A stretch of 64,000 bases of DNA from Caballeronia mineralivorans PML1(12) (GTDB lineage: Bacteria; Pseudomonadota; Gammaproteobacteria; Burkholderiales; Burkholderiaceae). Under the pieces are notes generated by a model that saw only the letters and a program-made list of their open reading frames with translations, was not told the origin of the DNA and did not search any database. The number at the start of each line of letters is the position of its first letter. Position 1 is the first letter of the stretch. Shown piece by piece: positions 17,665-25,151 of the stretch. The position numbers and the translations under genes were made by a program. The stretch is taken from assembly GCF_001028175.1 (NCBI RefSeq), contig NZ_AEJF01000251.1, positions 1-64,000 of the forward strand, written 5' to 3'.

Positions 17665-18354
17665 ATGTCGTCGACGTCCGAGCACGGCCGCGAAAAGCGA
17701 GACGCTGCGTTCAAGGCAGCCCAGATCAGTGTCCTGTTAAACGCGGCTTTGATGACGATGCAGATTGCCATCGGCTGGCTGGCTTACTCAGAAGGTTTGC
17801 TGGCCGACGGCGTTCATACACTGGCAGACCTGGCCGCAGATGGGATGGTGCTAGCCGTCTTGCGCCTCAGCGCTACAGCGGCACACCGGAGCATCAACGA
17901 TCAATACGATCGCTACGAAACCATAGGATCACTACTGATTTCCTTCCTGTTGATCGCGACGGGAATGGAGACGCTGTGGAGCAGTCTTGTGCACGCGACC
18001 AACGTGACTAATATGACTAACGTGGCTGGCGCTTCAAGCGTCCATGCTAGCGCGCTGGTCGTCGCGGTGTTTGTGATCACCGCCAAAGAGGGGTTGTTTC
18101 GATACATCATGTCGGTGGCTCAACGCACCCGTTCAACCATTCTGGTCGCAAGCGCCTGGCACGCACGCTCGGATGCGATCTCCGCGCTTATCGCCGCGGC
18201 CGGCATTCTGGGCAGCATGGCCGGTGTGGCGATATCGGATCGTCTGGCTGCGGCGGTCATCGGTGTGATGATTGCGCGGATGGGCTTTAACCTCGGCTGG
18301 AAAACCTTCAAAGATTCCTTCGACCGAACCGCTAGCGAAACAGCGGGGCAATAA
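17665..18354 (+). CDS. Short cation diffusion facilitator (CDF) family transporter
   Basis: 229 residues, shorter than the usual 290-320. Metal-site motifs are present in TM2 (LADGVHTLADLAADG) and TM5 (AWHARSDAISALI). The protein ends right after the sixth helix (WKTFKDSFDRT), so the cytoplasmic C-terminal domain is absent. Probably exports Zn(II), Fe(II) or a similar ion; some real CDF proteins lack the C-terminal domain, so it need not be broken. Confidence 0.85.
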   Translation: MSSTSEHGREKRDAAFKAAQISVLLNAALMTMQIAIGWLAYSEGLLADGVHTLADLAADGMVLAVLRLSATAAHRSINDQYDRYETIGSLLISFLLIATGMETLWSSLVHATNVTNMTNVAGASSVHASALVVAVFVITAKEGLFRYIMSVAQRTRSTILVASAWHARSDAISALIAAAGILGSMAGVAISDRLAAAVIGVMIARMGFNLGWKTFKDSFDRTASETAGQ

Positions 18355-18596
18355 ACCTTCCCTTCCAAATAGCCGGAGCGGCGGCATCGCAAGCCATGCG
18401 CCGGTACTCCCACGCAATGAGCCGCTACTCTCTTCATGCTCGCGGCTATCATGTCGTTGTATTGAAGGTCGAGTGTTCCTACGGCGAGGGATTGCTCAAT
18501 CACTTCGTACCTCACTTCGTATCTTTCACCCGGCGCGCAGGCTCATAATCAAGCTCGCAGTCGAGATCTTTTACCACTTACAAGGAGCACGCCGAT

Positions 18597-18983
18597 ATGA
18601 CTATAAACGGGGTAAGCGACGTCGAATTCCCGGTGCAAAAACAACTTGAAGCTTATAACGATCGGAATATAGAGGCCTTCATGCAGTGGTGGGCCGACGA
18701 CTGTGAATACTACGAGTTCCCGTCGCGATTGTTAGCTAGCGGTGCAACCGAGGTCCGCGAACGCCACGTCGCCCGCTTCAGTGAGACCAATCTTTCCGGC
18801 AAGCTCATTGCGCGTATATCGGTTGGCAACATGGTGGTCGACCAGGAGGTGGTGACTCGCACGTTTCCAGACGGTCCCGGCGAAATCGATGTGGTCGCCA
18901 TCTACGAAATAGGAAACGGAAAAATAGAGAAGGCGTGGTTCAAGATGGGGACGCCCAGGTTGCATGCTGCCAAGACGCAGTAA
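18597..18983 (+). CDS. NTF2/SnoaL-like protein
   Basis: 128 residues. The pattern VQKQLEAYNDRNIEAFMQWW, then a central beta-sheet with VVAIYEIGNGKIEKAWF near the end, is the SnoaL/steroid-delta-isomerase-like alpha+beta cone. ACAAGGAGCACGCCGAT precedes the start. Substrate unknown; it stands alone. Confidence 0.78.
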   Translation: MTINGVSDVEFPVQKQLEAYNDRNIEAFMQWWADDCEYYEFPSRLLASGATEVRERHVARFSETNLSGKLIARISVGNMVVDQEVVTRTFPDGPGEIDVVAIYEIGNGKIEKAWFKMGTPRLHAAKTQ

Positions 18984-19135
18984 ATGCGCGGGCGCTCAGG
19001 CCGCCCTCGTCGGGTCGCGAAAATCCTTAAGGAATTTCGCGAGACAAGCTTAGCAGCGGCTATATTCGTCAAACGTAGCTATCCGCAACGCATAAGCATC
19101 CGCTCCTTTCTCACCCAATACACCAGGAGAGCACG

Positions 19136-19768
19136 TTGCCGTCCGCCAGTCTTCTTCTCTACGCCGATGCTCAGTTCGCAAGTCCGTACGCCATGTCGGC
19201 TTTCGTAGCGCTTCATGAAAAAGCGTTGCCGTTCGAGATGGCGGCGATCGACTTGGCGAACAACGCCAATCGCGAATCGGGCTTTGCAGCGATGTCGTTG
19301 ACACAGCGCGTCCCTACCCTGATTCACGATGGCTTTGCTCTATCCGAATCGTCGGCAATCACCGAATACCTGGATGAGGTTTTCCCGGGCCGGACTTTGT
19401 ATCCGGCAGACCCGCATTGCCGTGCGCGGGCGCGTCAAATCCAGGCCTGGCTTCGCAGCGATCTCATGCCGATCAGACAGGAACGATCAACCGAGGTGCT
19501 GTTTTATGCACCTTGCAGCACTGCGCTTTCCGCTGCAGGACGCGCATCGGCCGAGAAATTGTTCGCCGCGGCCGAGGCGCTGCTTGTGCCCGGCACCAGA
19601 CACCTCTTCGACGATTGGTGCATCGCAGACATGGATCTTGCGTTGATGCTCAATCGCCTTGTCCTGAACGGAGATCAGGTGCCGCAAAGGCTGGCTGACT
19701 ACGCCAGGTTCCAGTGGCAACGACCATCGGTACAGCTTTGGGTCAACCGAGAACGACCGCCGCTCTAA
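19136..19768 (+). CDS. yfcF: Glutathione S-transferase, YfcF-like
   Basis: 210 residues starting at a TTG (19136), chosen because AGGAGAG lies seven bases upstream and no in-frame ATG fits the N-terminal fold. The thioredoxin-like half has SPYAMSAFVALHEKALPFE, VPTLIHDGFALSESSAI and YLDEVFPG, as in the YfcF group. The C-terminal all-helical half is complete. Probably glutathione-dependent peroxidase or conjugation activity. Confidence 0.83.
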   Translation: MPSASLLLYADAQFASPYAMSAFVALHEKALPFEMAAIDLANNANRESGFAAMSLTQRVPTLIHDGFALSESSAITEYLDEVFPGRTLYPADPHCRARARQIQAWLRSDLMPIRQERSTEVLFYAPCSTALSAAGRASAEKLFAAAEALLVPGTRHLFDDWCIADMDLALMLNRLVLNGDQVPQRLADYARFQWQRPSVQLWVNRERPPL

Positions 19769-19805
19769 ACAACGTGAAGCCGCAGCGAACGACCGCAATT
19801 AGCAC

Positions 19806-21371
19806 CTAGAACCGCGCCATCCGCCCCTCGTCCGGAATCTTGAACACTGATACGGCCGCCTTCAGTTGGCGCGTTTGTTCATGCAGCGACGCCGCCGCCG
19901 ACGCCGCCTGCTCTACCAGCGCGGCGTTCTGTTGCGTCATCTCGTCCATCTGCACGACGGCCTGATTGACCTGTTCAATGCCCGTGCTTTGCTCGAGCGA
20001 CGAGGCGCTGATCTCGGCCATCATCTGCGTGAGGCGCGAGATCGACGTGGATACGTCGCGCATTGCCTGACCGGCACGTCCTGCCAGCGCCGAGCCGTCG
20101 TTCACCTGCGAGACCGATTCGCCGATCAGCTCCTTGATCTCCTTGGCCGATTGCGCGCTGCGTTGGGCAAGCCCGCGCACCTCGCTCGCCACGACGGCGA
20201 ATCCGCGGCCCTGCTCACCCGCACGCGCCGCCTCGACGGCCGCGTTCAACGCAAGAATGTTGGTCTGGAACGCAATGCCATCGATCACCGAGATGATCTC
20301 CGCGATCTTGTCCGAGCTCCTCGCGATGCTGGTCATCTTCTCGACCACCTGATCGACCACACCCGTGCCTCGCGATGTTGCTGTGAGCGCGTCGCCGGCA
20401 AGGCTGTTCGCGTCGCGGGCATGCTCGGCGTTCTGGCGCACGGTCGCGGTGAGTTCCTCCATGCTCGATGCAGTCTCCTCCAGCGATGCCGCCTGGTTCT
20501 CGGTGCGCGCCGACAAATCGGCGTTGCCGGTCGCGATCTCATCGGCGCCAAGATTGATCGAGTCCGACGACTCGCGCACGGTCTTCACCGTGTGTGCGAC
20601 GCTTGCCTGCATCGATGCAAGACCGGCGAACAAGCGGCCGATCTCATTGGTACCGCGATCGGCAATGCGCTCATCGAGCTTGCCCTGTGCGATCCGTTCG
20701 AAGTGACGGCCAGCTTCCTCGAGCGGCTCGATTACGCCCCGGCGCAACGCGATATGTACAGACACGACACCCAAGACCAGCGCCACGAAAATCGCTAAAC
20801 CAACACCGCGGAACAGGTCGAGGCGAGCATCGATGGAGTCGAGATACGCCTGGCTCGCGGTATCGCCGAAACGGGCGAAGTTTTGTTGCTCGGCGAGGTA
20901 GCGGTCCTGGAAACCTTGCGTCGGCTGGTCAAGGAAAGCCTGGAGATTGTTGGCATCGAGGTACTGAGTCAGTTCACTGAGTGCGCCGTGATATGCCTGG
21001 AATTTTTCCTGCAAGGCGGCCGTACGCGCCCTGTTTTCATCGCCGGTTTTCGGCGCATTGACGAAGGCGCCGAACGACTTGTCCGCGAGCGCCAGTTGCT
21101 CGCGCGCGTGCTGGACGATCTCGACCGGTTCCGTGCCGCCGCGCGCCATGCGCGTGCCGGCGCGTGACAGGTTGATCCGTGCGTCCATCAGACGTTGCGT
21201 GGTCTCGTTGACCTGGTTCACTTGCTTGAGGGCGATATCCGAGAGGTTGCCGACATCGTCGTGAGTGGCTGTCAACGACCAAAAACCCAGGCCTTCTGTC
21301 ACGACCTGGAAGAGACAGAACACGACCAGAACAACCAGGAGGCCGGTGGAAACACTCGCTTTTTTAAGCAT
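19806..21371 (-). CDS. Methyl-accepting chemotaxis protein
   Basis: 521 residues. TM1 is about residues 8-32, then a four-helix Tar-type ligand domain (LMDARINLSRAGTRMA), TM2 about 190-210, HAMP, and a cytoplasmic coiled coil with the signature hairpin DGIAFQTNILALNAAVEAAR. There is no C-terminal NWETF-type CheR-binding tail (it ends DEGRMARF). The ligand is unknown; Tar-like domains often sense amino acids or organic acids. Confidence 0.93.
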   Translation of the reverse strand: MLKKASVSTGLLVVLVVFCLFQVVTEGLGFWSLTATHDDVGNLSDIALKQVNQVNETTQRLMDARINLSRAGTRMARGGTEPVEIVQHAREQLALADKSFGAFVNAPKTGDENRARTAALQEKFQAYHGALSELTQYLDANNLQAFLDQPTQGFQDRYLAEQQNFARFGDTASQAYLDSIDARLDLFRGVGLAIFVALVLGVVSVHIALRRGVIEPLEEAGRHFERIAQGKLDERIADRGTNEIGRLFAGLASMQASVAHTVKTVRESSDSINLGADEIATGNADLSARTENQAASLEETASSMEELTATVRQNAEHARDANSLAGDALTATSRGTGVVDQVVEKMTSIARSSDKIAEIISVIDGIAFQTNILALNAAVEAARAGEQGRGFAVVASEVRGLAQRSAQSAKEIKELIGESVSQVNDGSALAGRAGQAMRDVSTSISRLTQMMAEISASSLEQSTGIEQVNQAVVQMDEMTQQNAALVEQAASAAASLHEQTRQLKAAVSVFKIPDEGRMARF

Positions 21372-21848
21372 ATTGACAACTCTTCGTAACGTTGAATTCG
21401 ATGTGACCCCTCAACGTGTCTTAGCGCGTCAAACAATATCTTTCTGCGGGATGCATCGAGTGCTTTCGTTCGCGGCAGCGCGAACGGCGCGGGAGTGTCA
21501 TCGGGAACGGACCGCGAAGGCCTATTGCTGGATGGTCGTCGAGTGATCTAAGACAGCGTTGAAGCCTGAATAGGCTGGCTTCTTGTTAACGGCTGCATCG
21601 ACGGATACTTAAGCTTTGGACAAGCCAAGGTGATCTTGACTTCGACCGGAAAACACCGCTCCTGACAAGATCTGACAGGGCAAGCAGATAAGCTGTTGTT
21701 CCGGCTTCGTGAGAGAAGCGGTCGTCGGCTAGCGACATGGCTACGCGGCGGTATCATGAATAAACCCAGGTGCCCCAAGCAAAACATTCGTCGCAGCCGC
21801 TAACACGGCTTGCCGCCCCATTGCGATTCCATCCAGAAAACGATAACG
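21372..21848. other. Divergent intergenic region, chemoreceptor / DNA-alkylation-repair gene
   Basis: About 480 bases with no credible gene; small frames here are not preceded by ribosome sites. It should carry the promoters of the chemoreceptor gene (leftward) and of the alkylation-repair gene (rightward). Confidence 0.3.
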
Positions 21849-22946
21849 ATGTCGGACACAGAAAACACCGCACTGAAAGAGATCTTCAACGAGCGCCGGT
21901 TCCGTGACATGGCGCTCGACGTCAAGGCGGTTTATCCACCATTCGATACACGCCGTTTTCTCAAGATTTCGCTGGCCGGGCTTGACAACCTGACGCTGAT
22001 GCAGCGCCTGCGCCGCATGACCCAGGCGTTGCATGCGACCCTTCCCGCGGACTACGGTCAAGCGCTCGGGATTCTTCGCGCGCTTGCACGGCGCTTAGAG
22101 GAAGGATTCTCGACACTGGTCCTTCCCGACTACGTCGGGCAATACGGCCAGGACGACTTCGATGGTTCCATGGACGCCCTCAAGTTTTTCACGTCCTTCG
22201 GCACCTCCGAGTTCGCCGTGCGCGAGTTCCTGCGCAAGGATCTCAAGCGTGCACTGGCCATCATGAAAGTCTGGTCACTCGATGACAACGACGCCGTGCG
22301 CCGTCTTGCAAGCGAGGGAAGCCGTCCGCGCCTGCCATGGTCTTTCCGGCTCGACGCGATCGTCGCCGATCCTTCGCTGACGGCGCCAATTCTTGAAAAC
22401 CTTCGCGCGGACACGAGCCTCTATGTCCGTAAGTCAGTCGCCAATCATCTGAACGATGTGACCAAATCCCATCCTGAATGGGTGCTGGACCGGCTCGCAA
22501 CGTGGCCGATGGAAAACGCCCACACGGCCTGGATTGCAAAGCGCGCGCTGCGCTCCCTGATCAAGGCCGGCAATGGCCGCGCATTGGCCGTGATCGGTGC
22601 GGGCGGCGTGCCGGATGTGAAGATCAGCAAGTTCGCCGTGATGCCCCGGCAGATCGCGTTGGGCGAGCGCGTGACCTTGTCATTCGATCTTGCTTCGAAG
22701 TGCCCGGAAAGCCAGCGGCTCGTGATCGACTACAAGATGCATTACGTGAAGAAATCGGGCGTGACGGCCGCGAAGGTGTTCAAGCTCAAAGAGTTGACGC
22801 TCGATAGCGGGCAGCGGATATCGATTGAACGCACGCAGAACATCCGGGACTTCACCACGCGCGCGCATTACGCCGGGCGGCATGACGTCGAGATCCTGGT
22901 GAACGGAGTGTGCCTCGCCAAGGGATATTTCGATCTGAGTTGTTGA
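21849..22946 (+). CDS. DNA alkylation repair protein (AlkD-like, HEAT-repeat)
   Basis: 365 residues from the ATG at 21849. The helical repeats include FTSFGTSEFAVREFLRKD, VRRLASEGSRPRLPW and VRKSVANHLNDVTKSHP, which match AlkD/AlkC-type HEAT-like DNA glycosylases that excise N3- and N7-alkylpurines. The SEGSRPRLPW and SVANHLND segments are especially typical of the AlkC-like branch. It is a single-gene unit. Confidence 0.85.
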   Translation: MSDTENTALKEIFNERRFRDMALDVKAVYPPFDTRRFLKISLAGLDNLTLMQRLRRMTQALHATLPADYGQALGILRALARRLEEGFSTLVLPDYVGQYGQDDFDGSMDALKFFTSFGTSEFAVREFLRKDLKRALAIMKVWSLDDNDAVRRLASEGSRPRLPWSFRLDAIVADPSLTAPILENLRADTSLYVRKSVANHLNDVTKSHPEWVLDRLATWPMENAHTAWIAKRALRSLIKAGNGRALAVIGAGGVPDVKISKFAVMPRQIALGERVTLSFDLASKCPESQRLVIDYKMHYVKKSGVTAAKVFKLKELTLDSGQRISIERTQNIRDFTTRAHYAGRHDVEILVNGVCLAKGYFDLSC

Positions 22947-22959
22947 GCCTCAGAACGCT

Positions 22960-23216
22960 CTACCGTTTATGCACCTGTGAGGCGGCGACAAGACCTTCAA
23001 CCAGCGCACGTTCCGGTCGTTGCAACGCCTCCAGATTGCGTACGCAGATCAGAAGCCGGCGCGTGACCCAGCGGTCGGTCAACTCCACGGCACGCACACC
23101 GAGCGAGCCCCTGTAGCGCTTCGCTGCCGTCGCCGGCACAATACCCAAACCCGCGCCGTGCTCGACCATGCAGCATATGTTTTCGAAGGTCCTGACGCGC
23201 GCGCGGAAGTAGAAAT
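22960..23216 (-). pseudogene. LysR-family regulator, C-terminal fragment
   Basis: The last about 70 codons read as a LysR effector-domain end: RTFENICCMVEHGAGLGIVP, AAKRYRGSLGVRAVEL, WVTRRLLICVRN, RPERALVEGLV. No N-terminal helix-turn-helix is present upstream in any frame; the similarity ends about 23216. A remnant left by deletion or insertion. Confidence 0.7.
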
Positions 23217-23354
23217 TTAGTACCGTCGTCCATCCGCCGCCACAATCCACTTCTCCAACGCGTTAATTGAATCGGTGCACGCCCTGTTGCCGCTCATCAC
23301 CCCTTGAATGGTGTCGCCGGCGTGCTCGAAAATGTAGTTAGCGGTGCGCATCAT
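23217..23354 (-). CDS. Small hypothetical protein (45 aa)
   Basis: A 45-codon frame starting ATGATGCGC, with AAAAGGACACC upstream as ribosome site. The translation (MMRTANYIFEHAGDTIQGVM...) resembles nothing I recognise. It lies just after a 65-codon frame on the same strand, giving a possible two-gene unit, and abuts the LysR remnant. Coding status is uncertain. Confidence 0.35.
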   Translation of the reverse strand: MMRTANYIFEHAGDTIQGVMSGNRACTDSINALEKWIVAADGRRY

Positions 23355-23369
23355 GAAGGTGTCCTTTTC

Positions 23370-23567
23370 CTATACCACCTGAATCACAAAATGCATGGCT
23401 GCATAGTCTGCGTTGCAGGACCAAACCTCCTTGCCATCTCGCGTAAATACCCCGCGGCCATCCTTCACAGTCAATCGGGCTTGCGGGAAGATGAGGCCGT
23501 GACCGTTCACTACGGCTTGCAGTACTGTGCGCTCGCGACATGTCGCCCAATACTCGCCGTCGCTCAA
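23370..23567 (-). CDS. Small hypothetical protein (65 aa)
   Basis: A 65-codon frame from a TTG at 23567 with no strong ribosome site. The translation has balanced composition (ARLTVKDGRGVFTRDGKEVW...) and reads like a small soluble beta protein. Followed 15 bp later by the 45-codon frame. No family recognised. Confidence 0.35.
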   Translation of the reverse strand: MSDGEYWATCRERTVLQAVVNGHGLIFPQARLTVKDGRGVFTRDGKEVWSCNADYAAMHFVIQVV

Positions 23568-23577
23568 TCTTGATCCA

Positions 23578-23698
23578 TTGCAAATATGTTTGTCTTTTCG
23601 ACATCAATAAAATCAGTAGATTAGAAAAGTGGATCAAATCGGCAATGTGTGTCTTCGCGAGCGAAGGGCCGACGCGATGTTGCAAATATGTCTGTCTT
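23578..23698. repeat. Short direct repeat TTGCAAATATGTYTGTCTT
   Basis: The 19-base word occurs at 23578-23596 and, with one mismatch, at 23680-23698, 102 bp apart. A weaker related stretch lies near 23640. It sits between the two small frames and the decayed copper-gene copy and may mark an old rearrangement. Confidence 0.5.
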
Positions 23699-23938
23699 CC
23701 ATGGTAACCCACCGCATGGCCATTGCGCCTAATCTGCGCCGACGCCGGATCACGATCGCGTCCGTACATCCGGCTTCTGATGTGCCTACTTTGGCACGAG
23801 CCATCATGGAAATTTGCGCGCTTACTCCTTGTCGGCATTATGGCTTCGTACTGCGGTCGTCGGAAATATCAGGATCCGCAAGCGCCGGTCCGACCCGTTC
23901 GCCATGCTGGCCACTGTCCCCACTGCGGCCGGCGTCGC
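23699..23938. other. Non-coding or fully decayed stretch
   Basis: No gene is supported. Frames open on both strands are out of register with anything recognisable. It lies directly before a dsbD fragment and is probably remnant DNA. Confidence 0.3.
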
Positions 23939-24060
23939 CGGCGCCAATGCGCCAGCGCGAATACTTTGACGATCTTGAGCGTGACCCCGCCGACGGCCGC
24001 TGGGCTCGGCGCGGCCGAATTGATTGGGTTTCTGCTGGCGGGTCTATTGATCCTGCACCG
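23939..24060 (+). pseudogene. DsbD fragment
   Basis: The + strand frame reads SVTPPTAAGLGAAELIG followed by FLLAGLLIL. This matches MTLPTSAGLSVAELFG and FLLAGLLIA of the intact dsbD at 28689-30581, at the junction between its N-terminal domain and first helix. The similarity then stops abruptly. It is the first member of a decayed dsbD-HiPIP-PII series. Confidence 0.7.
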
Positions 24061-24336
24061 CCTGCATATATCCGCACGTTCCAATCAATCGTTGACATGA
24101 TCATCCTGGAAGTGCCGACGCCGGACTAGGGCAGCTCGTACAGCTACAACACCGCAAGCTGTATTGCTATACGGGAAGGCGTGTAGTTTGATCCGACAAC
24201 GGACCGCCGAAGGGTGATTGAGATGCTATATCGATTCGCCAACGCAGAGGACTTGACTCGGAACCTTGTCGTGGAAGTCACGCTCAGGAGCGGTCACGAA
24301 TCAATTCTGTCGAACAACTGGCTTGGGAGTGAATGT

Positions 24337-24460
24337 ATGGCAAAGTACACGAAATTTCAGGCATGGAAAGACTGGCGATGCGATGACACCTTGCACAATC
24401 TTCGTCGGCAAGACTGTCAGTGCCAGACGCTGGTATAGCGCGTATGCAAAAAAAGCGTAG
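24337..24460 (+). pseudogene. HiPIP (high-potential iron-sulfur protein), decayed copy
   Basis: MAKYTKFQAWK followed, after a frame change, by GKTGDAMTPCTIFVGK and ending WYSAYAKKA. The intact gene at 33818-34129 reads AKYANYQ..., GKAGDATAPCTIFAGK and WCSAYVKKA. The segment with the first two cysteine ligands is deleted and the last cysteine is Tyr, so three of four cluster ligands are gone. Clearly a dead duplicate. Confidence 0.85.
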
Positions 24461-24487
24461 CGATCCGGCCAGACAGGAGCGGGCATC

Positions 24488-24788
24488 ATGGGATCGCAAT
24501 GCGTCGTCGCGATTGTCCGGCTGGGCTTACTTGGGGCGCTTGATGAGAAGAAACTGCGTGCGATCCACACCCACGGCGTCATGACCAGAAGGTGAGAGGA
24601 TTCGGGTGCATTTTGACGCTGACGACTGGGCGACCGAGCATCTGAAAATCGAGATATTCAGGCGCTCGGTAGACGTGGACGCACTGATTGAAGAGATCAT
24701 GAAGGTCGCGCATGTGGGGGCGCCTGGCGATGGTGTCGTGGCGATACTGCCGGTCGCCAGCCACGCAATGATGAAAGTGCTTCCGTAG
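24488..24788 (+). pseudogene. PII-like protein, decayed copy
   Basis: Starts MGSQCVVAIVRLGLLGAL and RAIHTHGV like the intact copy at 34160, meets a stop after THGVMTRR, and resumes in another frame as ATEHLKIEIFRRSVDVDAL, IMKVAHVGAPGDGVVAILPV and ends MKVLP, parallel to the intact gene's end. It follows the HiPIP remnant with the same spacing as in the live pair. Confidence 0.88.
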
Positions 24789-25151
24789 CCGGCGTCGTTG
24801 CTCATTTGACGGCACAGTGCGCGGCGTTATCGGCGCTTCATCCGGTTCTCACTCTTCTTTCCTGAGGCGCGTGGGAGGTTCCCATCAAGCTTCGCTAGAC
24901 ACAGGCCGAAGGCGGCACGCATCGCCGGACGGCCCGTCTTGCCCGAAGACCAGCAGAACAGCCCGCCATGTGCCTTGGCGAATGAAAATCCGTTTCCTGA
25001 CGGAACCACCGACGCGGAGAGTCATATCAGTCCTTGCAGACAGCATGAGCAGATTTCCACGAGGATGCATGGTGCGCTTCCAGCGCAATGTCCCACGCTG
25101 ATCTCCAGTTGCCTTTGGGTCTGCAACCGGAGATCGCGCCGATAGTGCGGT
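24789..25151. other. Intergenic region between PII remnant and copA
   Basis: 363 bases with no gene seen except a strong hairpin near its right end (25100-25135), which lies just past the copA stop. Small open frames here show no family resemblance. Confidence 0.35.
25100..25135 (-). terminator. Hairpin after copA
   Basis: GATCTCC-A-GTTGC at 25100-25112 pairs with GCAAC-C-GGAGATC at 25123-25135 (12 pairs, one A/C mismatch, 10-base loop), 17 bp beyond the copA stop. No U-run follows, so factor-independent termination is uncertain; it may instead stabilise the 3' end. Confidence 0.5.

Noticed and set aside
19866..20798. 310-codon + strand frame
   Set aside because: Antisense to the chemoreceptor gene; Arg/His/Asp-rich shadow.
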